From NCBI GenBank assembly GCA_905201895.1, contig CAJKPX010000090.1:1-6407 (forward strand): 6,407 nucleotides of DNA. The letters run 5' to 3'. Positions 1-5,668 of the stretch are shown piece after piece; position 1 is the first letter of the stretch; each line of letters starts with the position of its first letter. A program made the translations under genes and the position numbers. The notes below the pieces were generated by a model. That model worked only from the letters and a program-made list of their open reading frames with translations, was not told the origin of the DNA and searched no databases. The DNA comes from an uncultured Eubacteriales bacterium (GTDB lineage Bacteria > Bacillota > Clostridia > Oscillospirales > CAG-272).

Positions 1-5
1 GAAAT

Positions 6-46
6 GCCCCAAGGGGGCTTGTGCAAGCCACCAGCACGGCTGGTGG
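6..46. repeat. Cluster of overlapping short inverted repeats at the left edge
   Basis: Three hairpins abut and share arms. GCCCC at 6-10 pairs with GGGGC at 14-18. GGCTTG at 16-21 pairs with CAAGCC at 24-29. CCACCAGC at 28-35 pairs with GCTGGTGG at 39-46 around a 3-base loop. The cluster lies just downstream of the glycosyltransferase stop codon on the minus strand, so the 8-bp stem could help end that transcript. No run of T follows it on the minus strand, however, so it is not a standard intrinsic terminator. Alternatives are a dispersed palindromic repeat, or the end of an element that continues off the left edge. The pairing is seen directly; the role is unknown. Confidence 0.5.
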
Positions 47-61
47 TCATGACTTATCAAA

Positions 62-1219
62 TCATTCTTCTTTTGCAGCCTCGAAAGACTCCGAGGCTTC
101 GGGCTTGCCGTCAAGAACCAGCTGCAGGATGCGCAGCGATGCATCGGGCTTTGCGCAGAGCTCCTGGCAAACGCGCATCTGTTCGCGTCGCGTTGGATTT
201 TCGGCAAGCAGCTTGCCACAGGAGATTTGACGCTTGAGATTTTTTCCGGGGAGGGAAAGCCCGTTTTCGGTGAAGAAATGGAAGTTATCGGTCTCGCATC
301 CGGGAATCGGTGCGGTGTGAACAGTGGGAGTTTTGGTCACGAGTGCCTCGGTGGAGGTGAGCCCGCCGGGCTTGGTGTAGAGCACGTCACACGCCGCCAT
401 GTATTGCGGGATTTCGGTGGTGAAGCCAACGATGTGCACGTTTGGCATATCGGCAAAATCCTTTTCGAGCGCGCTGCGAAGGGCATCGTTTTTGCCGCAG
501 ATCACTGCCATTTCGGCGTCTCCAATTTCCTTATAGAGTTGATTGGTAAAGGAGCGCAGGTGTCCCGCACCCATGCTGCCTCCCATAATCAGATAAAGGC
601 TCTTGTCGAGCGGAATATTGAGGTGTTCGCGCGCCTCCTCGCGACGGATGTTGTGCAAAAAACGGAGGCTGATCGGAATTCCGAAGGAGCGAAGCTTGTG
701 TGCGGGAATTCCGCGTTTGATGAACATGGGCTCAACCTGCTCGTTTGCGAGGACGAAATAATCGCACTCGGTTGCCTCCTCCATAAAGGGGTAGCAGGTG
801 TAGTCGGTAGCAACGAAGATCGAGAGGGGCACATCAAAGCCCTTCTTTTTGAGGTAGGTAACAGCGATTGCGGGGAAAACGTGCGTCATCACGATCGCAT
901 CGAAGTGCTCCTTTTCCAAAAGCTCGCGCAGATTGCGCGCCACTCGTGCGCACGCCCAATAGATGGGGGAGTGCCCGTGGTGGAGAAAGCGGCTGAAGGA
1001 GAGCCCCATATTGTAAACCGCGCCAAAGAGGAGCGGCGCGTGCTGTGCAACCCGCACGTAGGAATTATTGATCGCATCGCTTGCCTTGTTGCTGGTCAAA
1101 CCGAAAAAATCGTGAAAACGGGCACGGTGTCCCTCGTGCTCAATCCGTTCTAAAATTGCTTTTGCCGCGGCATTGTGACCCTCGCCCGCCTTACAGGACA
1201 GAATCAAAATGTTTTTCAT
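62..1219 (-). CDS. GT28-family glycolipid glycosyltransferase (UgtP / MGDG synthase type)
   Basis: This 385-residue protein resembles bacterial processive diacylglycerol glucosyltransferases and plant MGDG synthases. These transfer a sugar from a UDP-sugar to diacylglycerol at the inner face of the cytoplasmic membrane, making glycolipid that can anchor lipoteichoic acid. The N-terminal MGDG-synthase domain carries the glycine-rich GEGHNAAA motif (12-19), THVFPA (112-117) and VATDY (136-140). The C-terminal GT28 half carries MGGSMG (212-217), GFTTEI (265-270), the nucleotide-sugar-binding TKPGGLTSTEA (282-292) and PIPGCETDN (304-312). The length is normal for the family. The start is set by AAGGAGG 11 bases upstream, and a TTGACA-17-TAAAAT promoter lies about 50 bases further out. 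The gene is transcribed alone and diverges from the PHP gene. MurG is related but lacks the GEGHNAAA-type N-terminal domain. The family is clear; the sugar donor and the number of sugars added cannot be read from the sequence. Confidence 0.88.
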   Translation of the reverse strand: MKNILILSCKAGEGHNAAAKAILERIEHEGHRARFHDFFGLTSNKASDAINNSYVRVAQHAPLLFGAVYNMGLSFSRFLHHGHSPIYWACARVARNLRELLEKEHFDAIVMTHVFPAIAVTYLKKKGFDVPLSIFVATDYTCYPFMEEATECDYFVLANEQVEPMFIKRGIPAHKLRSFGIPISLRFLHNIRREEAREHLNIPLDKSLYLIMGGSMGAGHLRSFTNQLYKEIGDAEMAVICGKNDALRSALEKDFADMPNVHIVGFTTEIPQYMAACDVLYTKPGGLTSTEALVTKTPTVHTAPIPGCETDNFHFFTENGLSLPGKNLKRQISCGKLLAENPTRREQMRVCQELCAKPDASLRILQLVLDGKPEASESFEAAKEE

Positions 1220-1271
1220 GTAAGAACAAGCCTCCTTTTTTCACGTAAGATCGCAATTTGGAACCTCCCTT

Positions 1272-1300
1272 ATTTTATCATAAAACAATTCGTTTGTCAA
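1272..1300 (-). promoter_or_regulatory. Sigma-A-type promoter for the glycosyltransferase gene
   Basis: Read on the minus strand, an exact TTGACA -35 box (1295-1300) is followed by a 17-base spacer and a TAAAAT -10 box (1272-1277). The predicted transcript starts near 1265, giving a leader of about 46 bases with AAGGAGG just before the start codon. I see no clear operator or riboswitch fold in the leader. Confidence 0.82.
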
Positions 1301-1358
1301 CAGAAAAAAGAAAAGGCAGGAGCAGGGGATATTTGGGAAACTTCAGGGCGGCTTTTTC

Positions 1359-1387
1359 TTGACTTTTTGGCGCGGGTATGGTATACT
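1359..1387 (+). promoter_or_regulatory. Promoter with extended -10 for the PHP-domain gene
   Basis: TTGACT (1359-1364) is separated by 17 bases from TATACT (1382-1387). A TG at 1379-1380 is placed as an extended -10 element. Transcription would start near 1394, leaving a leader of about 25 bases. This promoter lies inside the longest possible open frame of the downstream gene, which begins at 1359. That is strong evidence that translation begins later, at 1419. Confidence 0.83.
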
Positions 1388-1406
1388 GTTACCAACAAAG
1401 CACAAC

Positions 1407-1411
1407 GGAGG
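1407..1411 (+). promoter_or_regulatory. Ribosome binding site that fixes the PHP gene start
   Basis: GGAGG sits 7 bases before the ATG at 1419. The upstream in-frame ATG at 1359 has no comparable site and overlaps the -35 box, so 1419 is the supported start. Confidence 0.85.
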
Positions 1412-1418
1412 TGCGCAT

Positions 1419-2417
1419 ATGAAAATCGAGCTGATCCCCGAGGGAGGGAAGCTTTACAAGGTCAATTTGCACTGCCACACCACGATCTCGGACGGAAAGC
1501 AGACCCCCGAGGAGGTGAAGGCGACCTACATGGCACTCGGCTATTCGGCGGTTTGTTACACTGACCACGAGGTTTTGGTGGATCAAAGCGCGCTTTGCGA
1601 CGAGCATTTCGTTGCTCTGCACGGCTATGAGGTTGCCATCAAGCGAGAGCTGGACAAGCATACGGGGTATTTTATGCCCGTTTATCACCTCAACATCATT
1701 GCAAAGCGGCAGGATAATCTCACCATTCCCTGCTATTTCAAAAGCAACCCCTCGATGGCAGGCAATGCAGGGAAGCTGCGCGATGCGATGAAATACAGCA
1801 GCACGATCGAAACCACGGTGTATGACAAGGCGTGGATCAACGAATACGTGCGCCAGGTCTCGCGTGAGGGCTTTCTTGTTACCTACAATCACCCGCAGTG
1901 GTCGCTCCAGAGCGGTGCGGATTTTCTCGGCCTTGATGCGCTCCACGCGGTTGAGGTAATCAACGGCGGATGCGCGGTTGCACTCAATGACAACACCTCG
2001 ATCCACTACGAGCAGATGCTCCGCTATGGCATGCGCGTGGTCCCTGTCGGAGGGGACGATAACCACGGGCTCAACGGCGTGGGACTTGGATGGACGATGA
2101 TCAAGGCGCCCGCACTCACTTATGACGCACTGATCGAGGGCTACGAAAAGGGGCATTGCTTTGCCTCCGAGGGACCCGACTTTTTGAGCATTGTGATTGA
2201 GGACGGCAAGATCCGCGTGAAAACCTCGCCCGTGTTCCGCATTTCACTTCTTTCCGAGGGGCGCTACGCCCGTTCTGCAGACTCGAAGGAATGCAATCTC
2301 ACAGAGGCAACCTTTGATTATTGCCCCGAGCTGTTCGGTCGCTACTTCCGCTTTGAGCTGCGCGACGCCAAGGGCTACCGCGCCTATTCCAACGCATACT
2401 ATCCCGCCGAGCTTTGA
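1419..2417 (+). CDS. PHP-domain metal-dependent phosphoesterase
   Basis: This 332-residue cytosolic protein has no signal peptide and shows the metal-binding pattern of the PHP superfamily (polymerase and histidinol phosphatase). The pattern is NLHCHT with H18 and H20, D25 in SDG, TDH at 48-50, E71 in GYE, H90, H158 in YNHP, and GGDDNH with D213, D214 and H216. These residues typically hold two or three divalent metals (Zn, Mn or Fe) that catalyse phosphoester hydrolysis. Residues from about 245 on are rich in predicted beta strands. They end in a segment, RYFRFELRD and SNAYY, that often follows the catalytic domain in stand-alone PHP proteins. It is not a DNA polymerase fragment, and at this length and with no neighbouring his gene it is unlikely to be HisK. 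It sits alone between a divergent glycosyltransferase and a convergent transporter, so context does not reveal the substrate. The fold is confident; the substrate is unknown. Confidence 0.87.
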   Translation: MKIELIPEGGKLYKVNLHCHTTISDGKQTPEEVKATYMALGYSAVCYTDHEVLVDQSALCDEHFVALHGYEVAIKRELDKHTGYFMPVYHLNIIAKRQDNLTIPCYFKSNPSMAGNAGKLRDAMKYSSTIETTVYDKAWINEYVRQVSREGFLVTYNHPQWSLQSGADFLGLDALHAVEVINGGCAVALNDNTSIHYEQMLRYGMRVVPVGGDDNHGLNGVGLGWTMIKAPALTYDALIEGYEKGHCFASEGPDFLSIVIEDGKIRVKTSPVFRISLLSEGRYARSADSKECNLTEATFDYCPELFGRYFRFELRDAKGYRAYSNAYYPAEL

Positions 2418-2441
2418 TGCGGAAAAACGTAATAAAAAAGT

Positions 2442-2467
2442 GAGCCGCCCTCGACCGAGGGCGGCTC
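2442..2467. terminator. Bidirectional intrinsic terminator between the PHP and transporter genes
   Basis: GAGCCGCCCTCG (2442-2453) and CGAGGGCGGCTC (2456-2467) form a perfect GC-rich 12-bp stem with a 2-base gap; the innermost pairs probably open. On the minus strand the stem is followed by ACTTTTTTATT, a good U tract, so it should end transporter transcripts well. On the plus strand only TTTT follows, after GCC, so termination of the PHP transcript is likely weaker. Confidence 0.85.
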
Positions 2468-2493
2468 GCCTTTTGAAGAATGACAATTCGTTT

Positions 2494-2543
2494 TGTAGGG
2501 GAGACCATTGGTCGCCCGCGGGCGTTCGATGAACGCCCCCACA
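2494..2543. repeat. Palindrome-rich repeat-like element
   Basis: TGTAGGGG (2494-2501) and CCCCCACA (2536-2543) form imperfect terminal inverted arms that match at 7 of 8 positions. Nested inside are GACC/GGTC (2503-2506 with 2510-2513), the perfect palindrome GCCCGCGGGC (2514-2523), and GGGCGTTC/GAACGCCC (2520-2527 with 2531-2538) around a GAT loop. No T run follows directly on either strand, and a separate terminator is already present next to it. The architecture resembles dispersed REP- or MITE-like elements seen in convergent intergenic gaps of Clostridia; this resemblance is from memory and not a search. Only one copy is visible in the window. Confidence 0.55.
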
Positions 2544-2553
2544 AGCAAATTTT

Positions 2554-3504
2554 TTATGATGTCTGATCCGATTGCGCCATTTTTCGTCTGCGTCTGACGG
2601 GGAAGGGAATCTGCGCCAGCACGATTGCGCCGAATACCAGCACGCATCCAAGCAGCTCCTTTGGAGCGAGGGTATTTCCCGAGATCACCCATCCGCCGAG
2701 TGCGGCAAACACGCTCTCCAGACTCATGGCGAGAGATGCAACCGTCGGCTCGGCATATTTTTGACCTACGATCTGGAGCGTGTAGCCGATTCCCGTGGAA
2801 ACGATGCCCATGTAGCAGAGGTAGGGAAGAGCAGCGGGGAGCGCCGAGATCGCAAAATCCTCAAAGATCAGCGAGAGGACGAGCGAAAGGATCGCGCACA
2901 CGGCAAATTGGAGCGTGGAGAGCAGAATGCCGTCCACCAGGATGCCCACGCGGTCGATCACAAGAATGTGGAAGCTGAAGCTCAAAGCGCAAAGCAGAAC
3001 AAAGGCGTCTCCGAGGTAAAAGCCCGCGAGTCCGTCGGAAAGACAGAGCAGATAGATGCCTGCAACGGCGGGCAGAAGTGCAAGCCACACCGAAAGGCTC
3101 GGGCGCTTGCCCAGGATCGTTGCCAGGATCGGAACGAGCAGCACGTAGAGCGAGGTCAAAAATCCGCCGCGCGCCTCGGCGGCAGTTCCCTCGGGATAAA
3201 AGACCAGCCCGAACTGTTGGAGATTGACGCTTACGGTCAGCAAGATTCCGCAGACCACGCCAACAAGGAGCGCCTTGCGTCTTTCTGCCCGATCAACGGG
3301 CAGGATCGGTTGCTTTGTTTTGGCGCGGCGCAAAAGGAGCAGACCGCAAAGAAAGAGCACGCCGATGAGTGAGCGGAGTGCGTTGAGCATAAAGGGGGGC
3401 ACGCGGTCGGCGAGAATGTTCTGCACCACAAAGGCGCATCCCCATATCATCGAGGCAAAGCCGAGGATCAGGCTGCCGCGCAGGTTATGAAATTGCTTGG
3501 ACAT
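2554..3504 (-). CDS. DMT-superfamily (EamA-type) transporter
   Basis: This 316-residue integral membrane protein is mostly hydrophobic helices, about ten, arranged as two EamA repeats (roughly residues 10-152 and 163-298). This is the usual layout and length for drug/metabolite exporters of the 10-TMS DMT family. Typical features are WGCAFVVQN near residues 21-29 in helix 1, and SLESVFAALGGW (261-272) near the end of the second repeat. The C-terminus, PVRRRRKMAQ, is positively charged and probably cytoplasmic. The start is supported by AAAGGAGG 6 bases upstream. It lies 87 bases downstream of rpsU on the same strand. I find no good promoter between them, because a TTGACT at 3530-3535 has no -10 box at the right distance. 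Readthrough from rpsU is therefore possible. Family members export amino acids, nucleosides or other metabolites, and the substrate here cannot be predicted. Confidence 0.87.
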   Translation of the reverse strand: MSKQFHNLRGSLILGFASMIWGCAFVVQNILADRVPPFMLNALRSLIGVLFLCGLLLLRRAKTKQPILPVDRAERRKALLVGVVCGILLTVSVNLQQFGLVFYPEGTAAEARGGFLTSLYVLLVPILATILGKRPSLSVWLALLPAVAGIYLLCLSDGLAGFYLGDAFVLLCALSFSFHILVIDRVGILVDGILLSTLQFAVCAILSLVLSLIFEDFAISALPAALPYLCYMGIVSTGIGYTLQIVGQKYAEPTVASLAMSLESVFAALGGWVISGNTLAPKELLGCVLVFGAIVLAQIPFPVRRRRKMAQSDQTS

Positions 3505-3545
3505 GGCCGTCCTCCTTTACATTTAGGTTAGTCAAGAAAAGAACA

Positions 3546-3573
3546 AGAGTGCCGCACGGATGCACGGCACTCT
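3546..3573 (-). terminator. Terminator-like hairpin between rpsU and the transporter gene
   Basis: On the minus strand, a 9-bp stem (3565-3573 pairing with 3546-3554, AGAGTGCCG with CGGCACTCT) encloses a 10-base loop. Three further pairs, GCA with TGC, could form within it. The stem is followed by TGTTCTTTTCTT, a U-rich but interrupted tail. It begins 18 bases after the rpsU stop codon. It probably terminates most rpsU transcripts, and the broken U tract would allow some readthrough into the transporter gene. Confidence 0.7.
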
Positions 3574-3591
3574 CCTTCCGGCAAGCCAAGA

Positions 3592-3768
3592 TTACTTGTA
3601 CTTGCGCTTTCTGGCTGCTTCAGACTTTTTCTTGCGTTTCACGCTCGGCTTCTCATAGTGTTCTCTCTTGCGAAGCTCGGTGAGGACGCCGGAACGGGCG
3701 GTTGCGCGCTTAAAGCGACGAAGAGCGCTGTCCAGAGACTCGCCTTCCTTGACTCTGATTTCTGCCAT
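3592..3768 (-). CDS. rpsU: 30S ribosomal protein bS21
   Basis: This 58-codon gene encodes small-subunit protein bS21, which binds 16S rRNA near the anti-Shine-Dalgarno end of the platform and helps start translation. The translation begins MAEIRVKEGE, continues with SALRRFKR and GVLTELRKREHYEKPS, and ends in a very basic tail, VKRKKKSEAARKRKYK. This is the classic bS21 pattern at normal length. The start at 3768 has a GGGAGG-like ribosome binding site 7 bases upstream. An exact-consensus promoter and a structured leader of about 70 bases precede it, and a hairpin with a U-rich tail follows it. In many Firmicutes rpsU sits near yqeY (gatB-like), dnaG or other translation genes. Here its neighbours are a transporter and a divergent lipoprotein, so the context is not the typical one. 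Identification is essentially certain. Confidence 0.97.
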   Translation of the reverse strand: MAEIRVKEGESLDSALRRFKRATARSGVLTELRKREHYEKPSVKRKKKSEAARKRKYK

Positions 3769-3800
3769 CTAATATCCCTCCCCTCAGCTCGGTAAACAAG

Positions 3801-3839
3801 AGATAATATGTGGGAGACTCTCCCAAAACAAAATTATCT
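3801..3839 (-). promoter_or_regulatory. Structured 5' leader of the rpsU mRNA
   Basis: In the minus-strand RNA, AGAUAAU (3839-3833) pairs with AUUAUCU (3807-3801), and an inner GGGAGA (3824-3819) pairs with UCUCCC (3817-3812). This gives a two-tier stem with an internal loop of 8 bases on one side and 4 on the other. The predicted transcription start from the -10 box falls at about 3838-3839, so the mRNA would begin almost exactly with this stem. Possible roles are protection of the 5' end or autogenous control by a ribosomal protein. The pairing is directly visible; the function is inference. Confidence 0.55.
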
Positions 3840-3845
3840 TTTCAA

Positions 3846-3874
3846 ATTATACACGATTTTATCCTTTTTGTCAA
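3846..3874 (-). promoter_or_regulatory. Exact-consensus sigma-A promoter for rpsU
   Basis: Read on the minus strand, TTGACA (3869-3874) and TATAAT (3846-3851) are separated by exactly 17 bases. Just upstream are A runs (plus-strand T runs at 3879-3883, 3886-3891 and 3898-3904), placed like an UP element or curved DNA. Very strong expression is expected, which fits a ribosomal protein gene. Confidence 0.92.
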
Positions 3875-3912
3875 GTCCTTTTTCGTTTTTTCTCAAATTT
3901 TTTTCTTCATTT

Positions 3913-3957
3913 GGTTTGTTGACCCAAAAACGTCTGCTGCGCAGATTCAACCAAACC
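3913..3957. other. Palindrome in the rpsU-lipoprotein intergenic region
   Basis: GGTTTGTTGA (3913-3922) pairs with TCAACCAAACC (3947-3957) as a 10-bp stem with one bulged C. Inside it TCTGC (3933-3937) pairs with GCAGA (3941-3945). The element lies between the two divergent promoters and upstream of both predicted start sites, so neither main transcript contains it. It may be a DNA-level binding site, a small RNA element, or a relic. The surrounding 354-base gap (3769-4122) otherwise holds the two promoters, the rpsU leader and AT-rich DNA with no credible gene. Confidence 0.45.
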
Positions 3958-4048
3958 GAAAAAAGCATTCAAAAAGCTTCTCCTTTTCTACAATTTTTGG
4001 AAAAAGTGAATATCTTTTGTTTATATTGATGAAAATTTAAGGAATATA

Positions 4049-4077
4049 TTGACATAAAACGAAGATTATGCTATAAT
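4049..4077 (+). promoter_or_regulatory. Exact-consensus promoter with extended -10 for the lipoprotein gene
   Basis: TTGACA (4049-4054), a 17-base spacer and TATAAT (4072-4077) match the sigma-A consensus exactly. A TG at 4069-4070 adds an extended -10. AT-rich DNA lies upstream. Transcription should start near 4084, giving a leader of about 40 bases that contains AAAGGAGG (4108-4115). Confidence 0.92.
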
Positions 4078-4122
4078 CAATCTTGAAGGCAATACCCAAT
4101 CAATCCCAAAGGAGGTTCTCTT

Positions 4123-5568
4123 ATGAAAAAAATGATGAAATCCGTTCTTTGTTCGGTCCTGCTCCTTTCTCTGCTCATGGGCATGCTCGTTGGCTGTAAG
4201 GTCACGTGGGCGGAAAAGCTCAACCGCATGGATGAAACCGAGCGCGTTAGGACGTTGGGGGATCTGGCTGCTGAGAAGCTGGATGCGTCTGATTCCTACA
4301 CCGTGGATCTCGAAATGGAGCTCAAATTCGTGTATCAGGGAGTTGACATGGATGTCGATGCGGAAAGCGAAATGCGCTACACGGGCCTTTTGGGCGAGTC
4401 GCCTGCTTATCGCCTTTCCGGTACCACTCATATGGAGGCGATGGAGGGCATGATCAACACTACCACAAGGCAGGAGGAGGGCTACCAGAACGGCAAGATG
4501 TACCGCTCCTACCGTGAGGGGGATACCAAGCAAAAGCTCTGGTCTCCGATCAGCTGGGAGGATTATTCGGCATATCAGGAGTCCAAATCCGAAAGTGATA
4601 TTGAATTCGATTTTCAGCCCGAGGACTGCACCGACATCACCTGCTTGCAGGAGGAGGACGGAAGCTGGTCGGCAAGCCTGAAGATCACCACCGAGGACGG
4701 TATGAAGGGCTTTTTGGAAATGATCGCGGATTTCGAGGAGATGCTCGGCAACGATTGCGAGGTCGCGGCGGTTGTTTTCGCTTTTCAAACCAACGAGAGC
4801 TTCTATCTCACCAATTTTACCATCGAATTTGAGTTTGCAGCCAAGGATAAGGACAGCAAAGCCGACCTGCCCGAGCTGAAGATCGAGGCAGACGTCAGCG
4901 ATTACGGCACCACCGAGCTCGAGGAGATCAAATTTGACGGTTACACCGAGGTGGTCGACCTGCGCGTGCTGGATATCCCTGCCGAAACGATCAGAGATTT
5001 CACCATGGGCGAGGAGGGCGTGCTGGAGTTCAGTTTGGATCAGTGCATCCGCTATGCAGGGCAGAAGCAGGAGAATTCCGAAATCGACCGCATTTCCTTT
5101 ACCGATAAGGATGGAAAGTATACCTTCCGCGTGGAGGCAAAGCAGGACGACTACGATGTCTTCCTGACCTATGCCGATGGCAAGCGCAAAACCGTTGTGA
5201 TGCAGGGCTCCGAGAAGCTCGACGAGGACAAGGACGATTGCACCGACGAGGAGGCAAGGGCGTTTATCAACGGGCTTGTGACGCAATCGGGCTTTGATCC
5301 CAATCTGATTACGGATATTGAGCTGAAGAAGGGCGAGGATAACGTTTATATCTTCCACATGCAGCCCGAAAAGAACGCGCTTCTGGCGCAGATGATGGAG
5401 TCGGCAGGCTCGGATGAGCTGGGCGCGACGCGCAATGTCAACTACACCGCCACCATTGTGGACGGCAAGCTGCTCAAGCTGGAATTCCTCATTGATGCAA
5501 ACATCAAAACCGAGGAAGGCATGCTCTACGTGGACCTCAAGATCGTCTACGATTACACGGTAAAATAA
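4123..5568 (+). CDS. Uncharacterised acidic lipoprotein with two similar halves
   Basis: This 481-residue protein is exported and lipid-anchored. It has a basic N-terminus (MKKMMK), a hydrophobic stretch (about 7-23) and a lipobox LVGC with the acylated cysteine at C25, so the mature protein should sit on the outer face of the membrane. The rest is very rich in Asp and Glu and has alternating-residue beta-strand patterns. By eye the two halves share an order of elements. Residues 166-262 have TDI, a strand, a helix near 193-208, and paired strands at FTIEFEF and LKIEADV. Residues 392-479 have TDI, a strand, a helix near 417-428, and strands at LKLEFLI and VDLKIVY. This suggests a duplicated beta-rich fold, perhaps like LolA/LppX-type lipid-binding folds, but that is only a guess. 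Mature cysteines occur at 169, 174, 212, 308 and 373. The start has AAAGGAGG at 7-base spacing. It is a single-gene unit. I do not recognise a named family. Confidence 0.85.
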   Translation: MKKMMKSVLCSVLLLSLLMGMLVGCKVTWAEKLNRMDETERVRTLGDLAAEKLDASDSYTVDLEMELKFVYQGVDMDVDAESEMRYTGLLGESPAYRLSGTTHMEAMEGMINTTTRQEEGYQNGKMYRSYREGDTKQKLWSPISWEDYSAYQESKSESDIEFDFQPEDCTDITCLQEEDGSWSASLKITTEDGMKGFLEMIADFEEMLGNDCEVAAVVFAFQTNESFYLTNFTIEFEFAAKDKDSKADLPELKIEADVSDYGTTELEEIKFDGYTEVVDLRVLDIPAETIRDFTMGEEGVLEFSLDQCIRYAGQKQENSEIDRISFTDKDGKYTFRVEAKQDDYDVFLTYADGKRKTVVMQGSEKLDEDKDDCTDEEARAFINGLVTQSGFDPNLITDIELKKGEDNVYIFHMQPEKNALLAQMMESAGSDELGATRNVNYTATIVDGKLLKLEFLIDANIKTEEGMLYVDLKIVYDYTVK

Positions 5569-5591
5569 TTACGTCAATTATGAAAAATAAG

Positions 5592-5633
5592 AGATGCGCC
5601 CAACGCGAAAGTCGCGTTGGGCGCATCTTTTTT
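5592..5633. terminator. Strong bidirectional intrinsic terminator between the lipoprotein and dus genes
   Basis: A perfect 17-bp inverted repeat (5592-5608 with 5612-5628) has a 3-base AAG gap and a GC-rich core, GCGCCCAACGCG. It is followed on the plus strand by six T (5628-5633), the first of which pairs at the stem base. On the minus strand the stem is followed by CTTATTTTTC, so it can also end the convergent dus transcript. It starts 23 bases after the lipoprotein stop codon. Confidence 0.93.
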
Positions 5634-5668
5634 GTTGATACGTAGGGATGTTATATGCTTTCTGCGTC

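Noticed and set aside
227..1153. 308-codon plus-strand open frame antisense to the glycosyltransferase gene
   Set aside because: It lies wholly inside a clear GT28 gene, has no ribosome binding site or recognisable domain, and its openness is explained by the codon bias of the real gene.
1359..1418. Upstream extension of the PHP gene to the ATG at 1359
   Set aside because: The extension would place the start codon inside the -35 box of the gene's own promoter, before the predicted transcription start. The GGAGG lies just before 1419 instead.
1389..2156. 255-codon minus-strand open frame antisense to the PHP gene
   Set aside because: The plus strand encodes the full set of PHP metal ligands; the antisense frame shows no motif and no ribosome binding site.
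3499..3567. Possible small minus-strand leader ORF (GTG start) through the rpsU-transporter hairpin
   Set aside because: A Shine-Dalgarno-like AAGGAG precedes a GTG at suitable spacing, but the encoded peptide has no attenuator-type codon run and there is no other support.
3808..4040. Two overlapping plus-strand frames of 73 and 76 codons in the rpsU-lipoprotein gap
   Set aside because: They are AT-driven, Phe/Lys/Ser-rich low-complexity translations that run across the rpsU promoter, and neither has a ribosome binding site.
4066..5358. 430-codon minus-strand open frame antisense to the lipoprotein gene
   Set aside because: The plus strand has a consensus promoter, ribosome binding site, signal peptide and lipobox. 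The antisense frame lacks start signals and reads through the lipoprotein promoter. Abundant GAG and GAT codons on the plus strand remove stops from this frame.
5640..5650. CGTAGGG near the dus 3' end as a fragment of the 2494-2543 repeat
   Set aside because: Only about seven bases match and no palindromic partner is present, so chance is sufficient.
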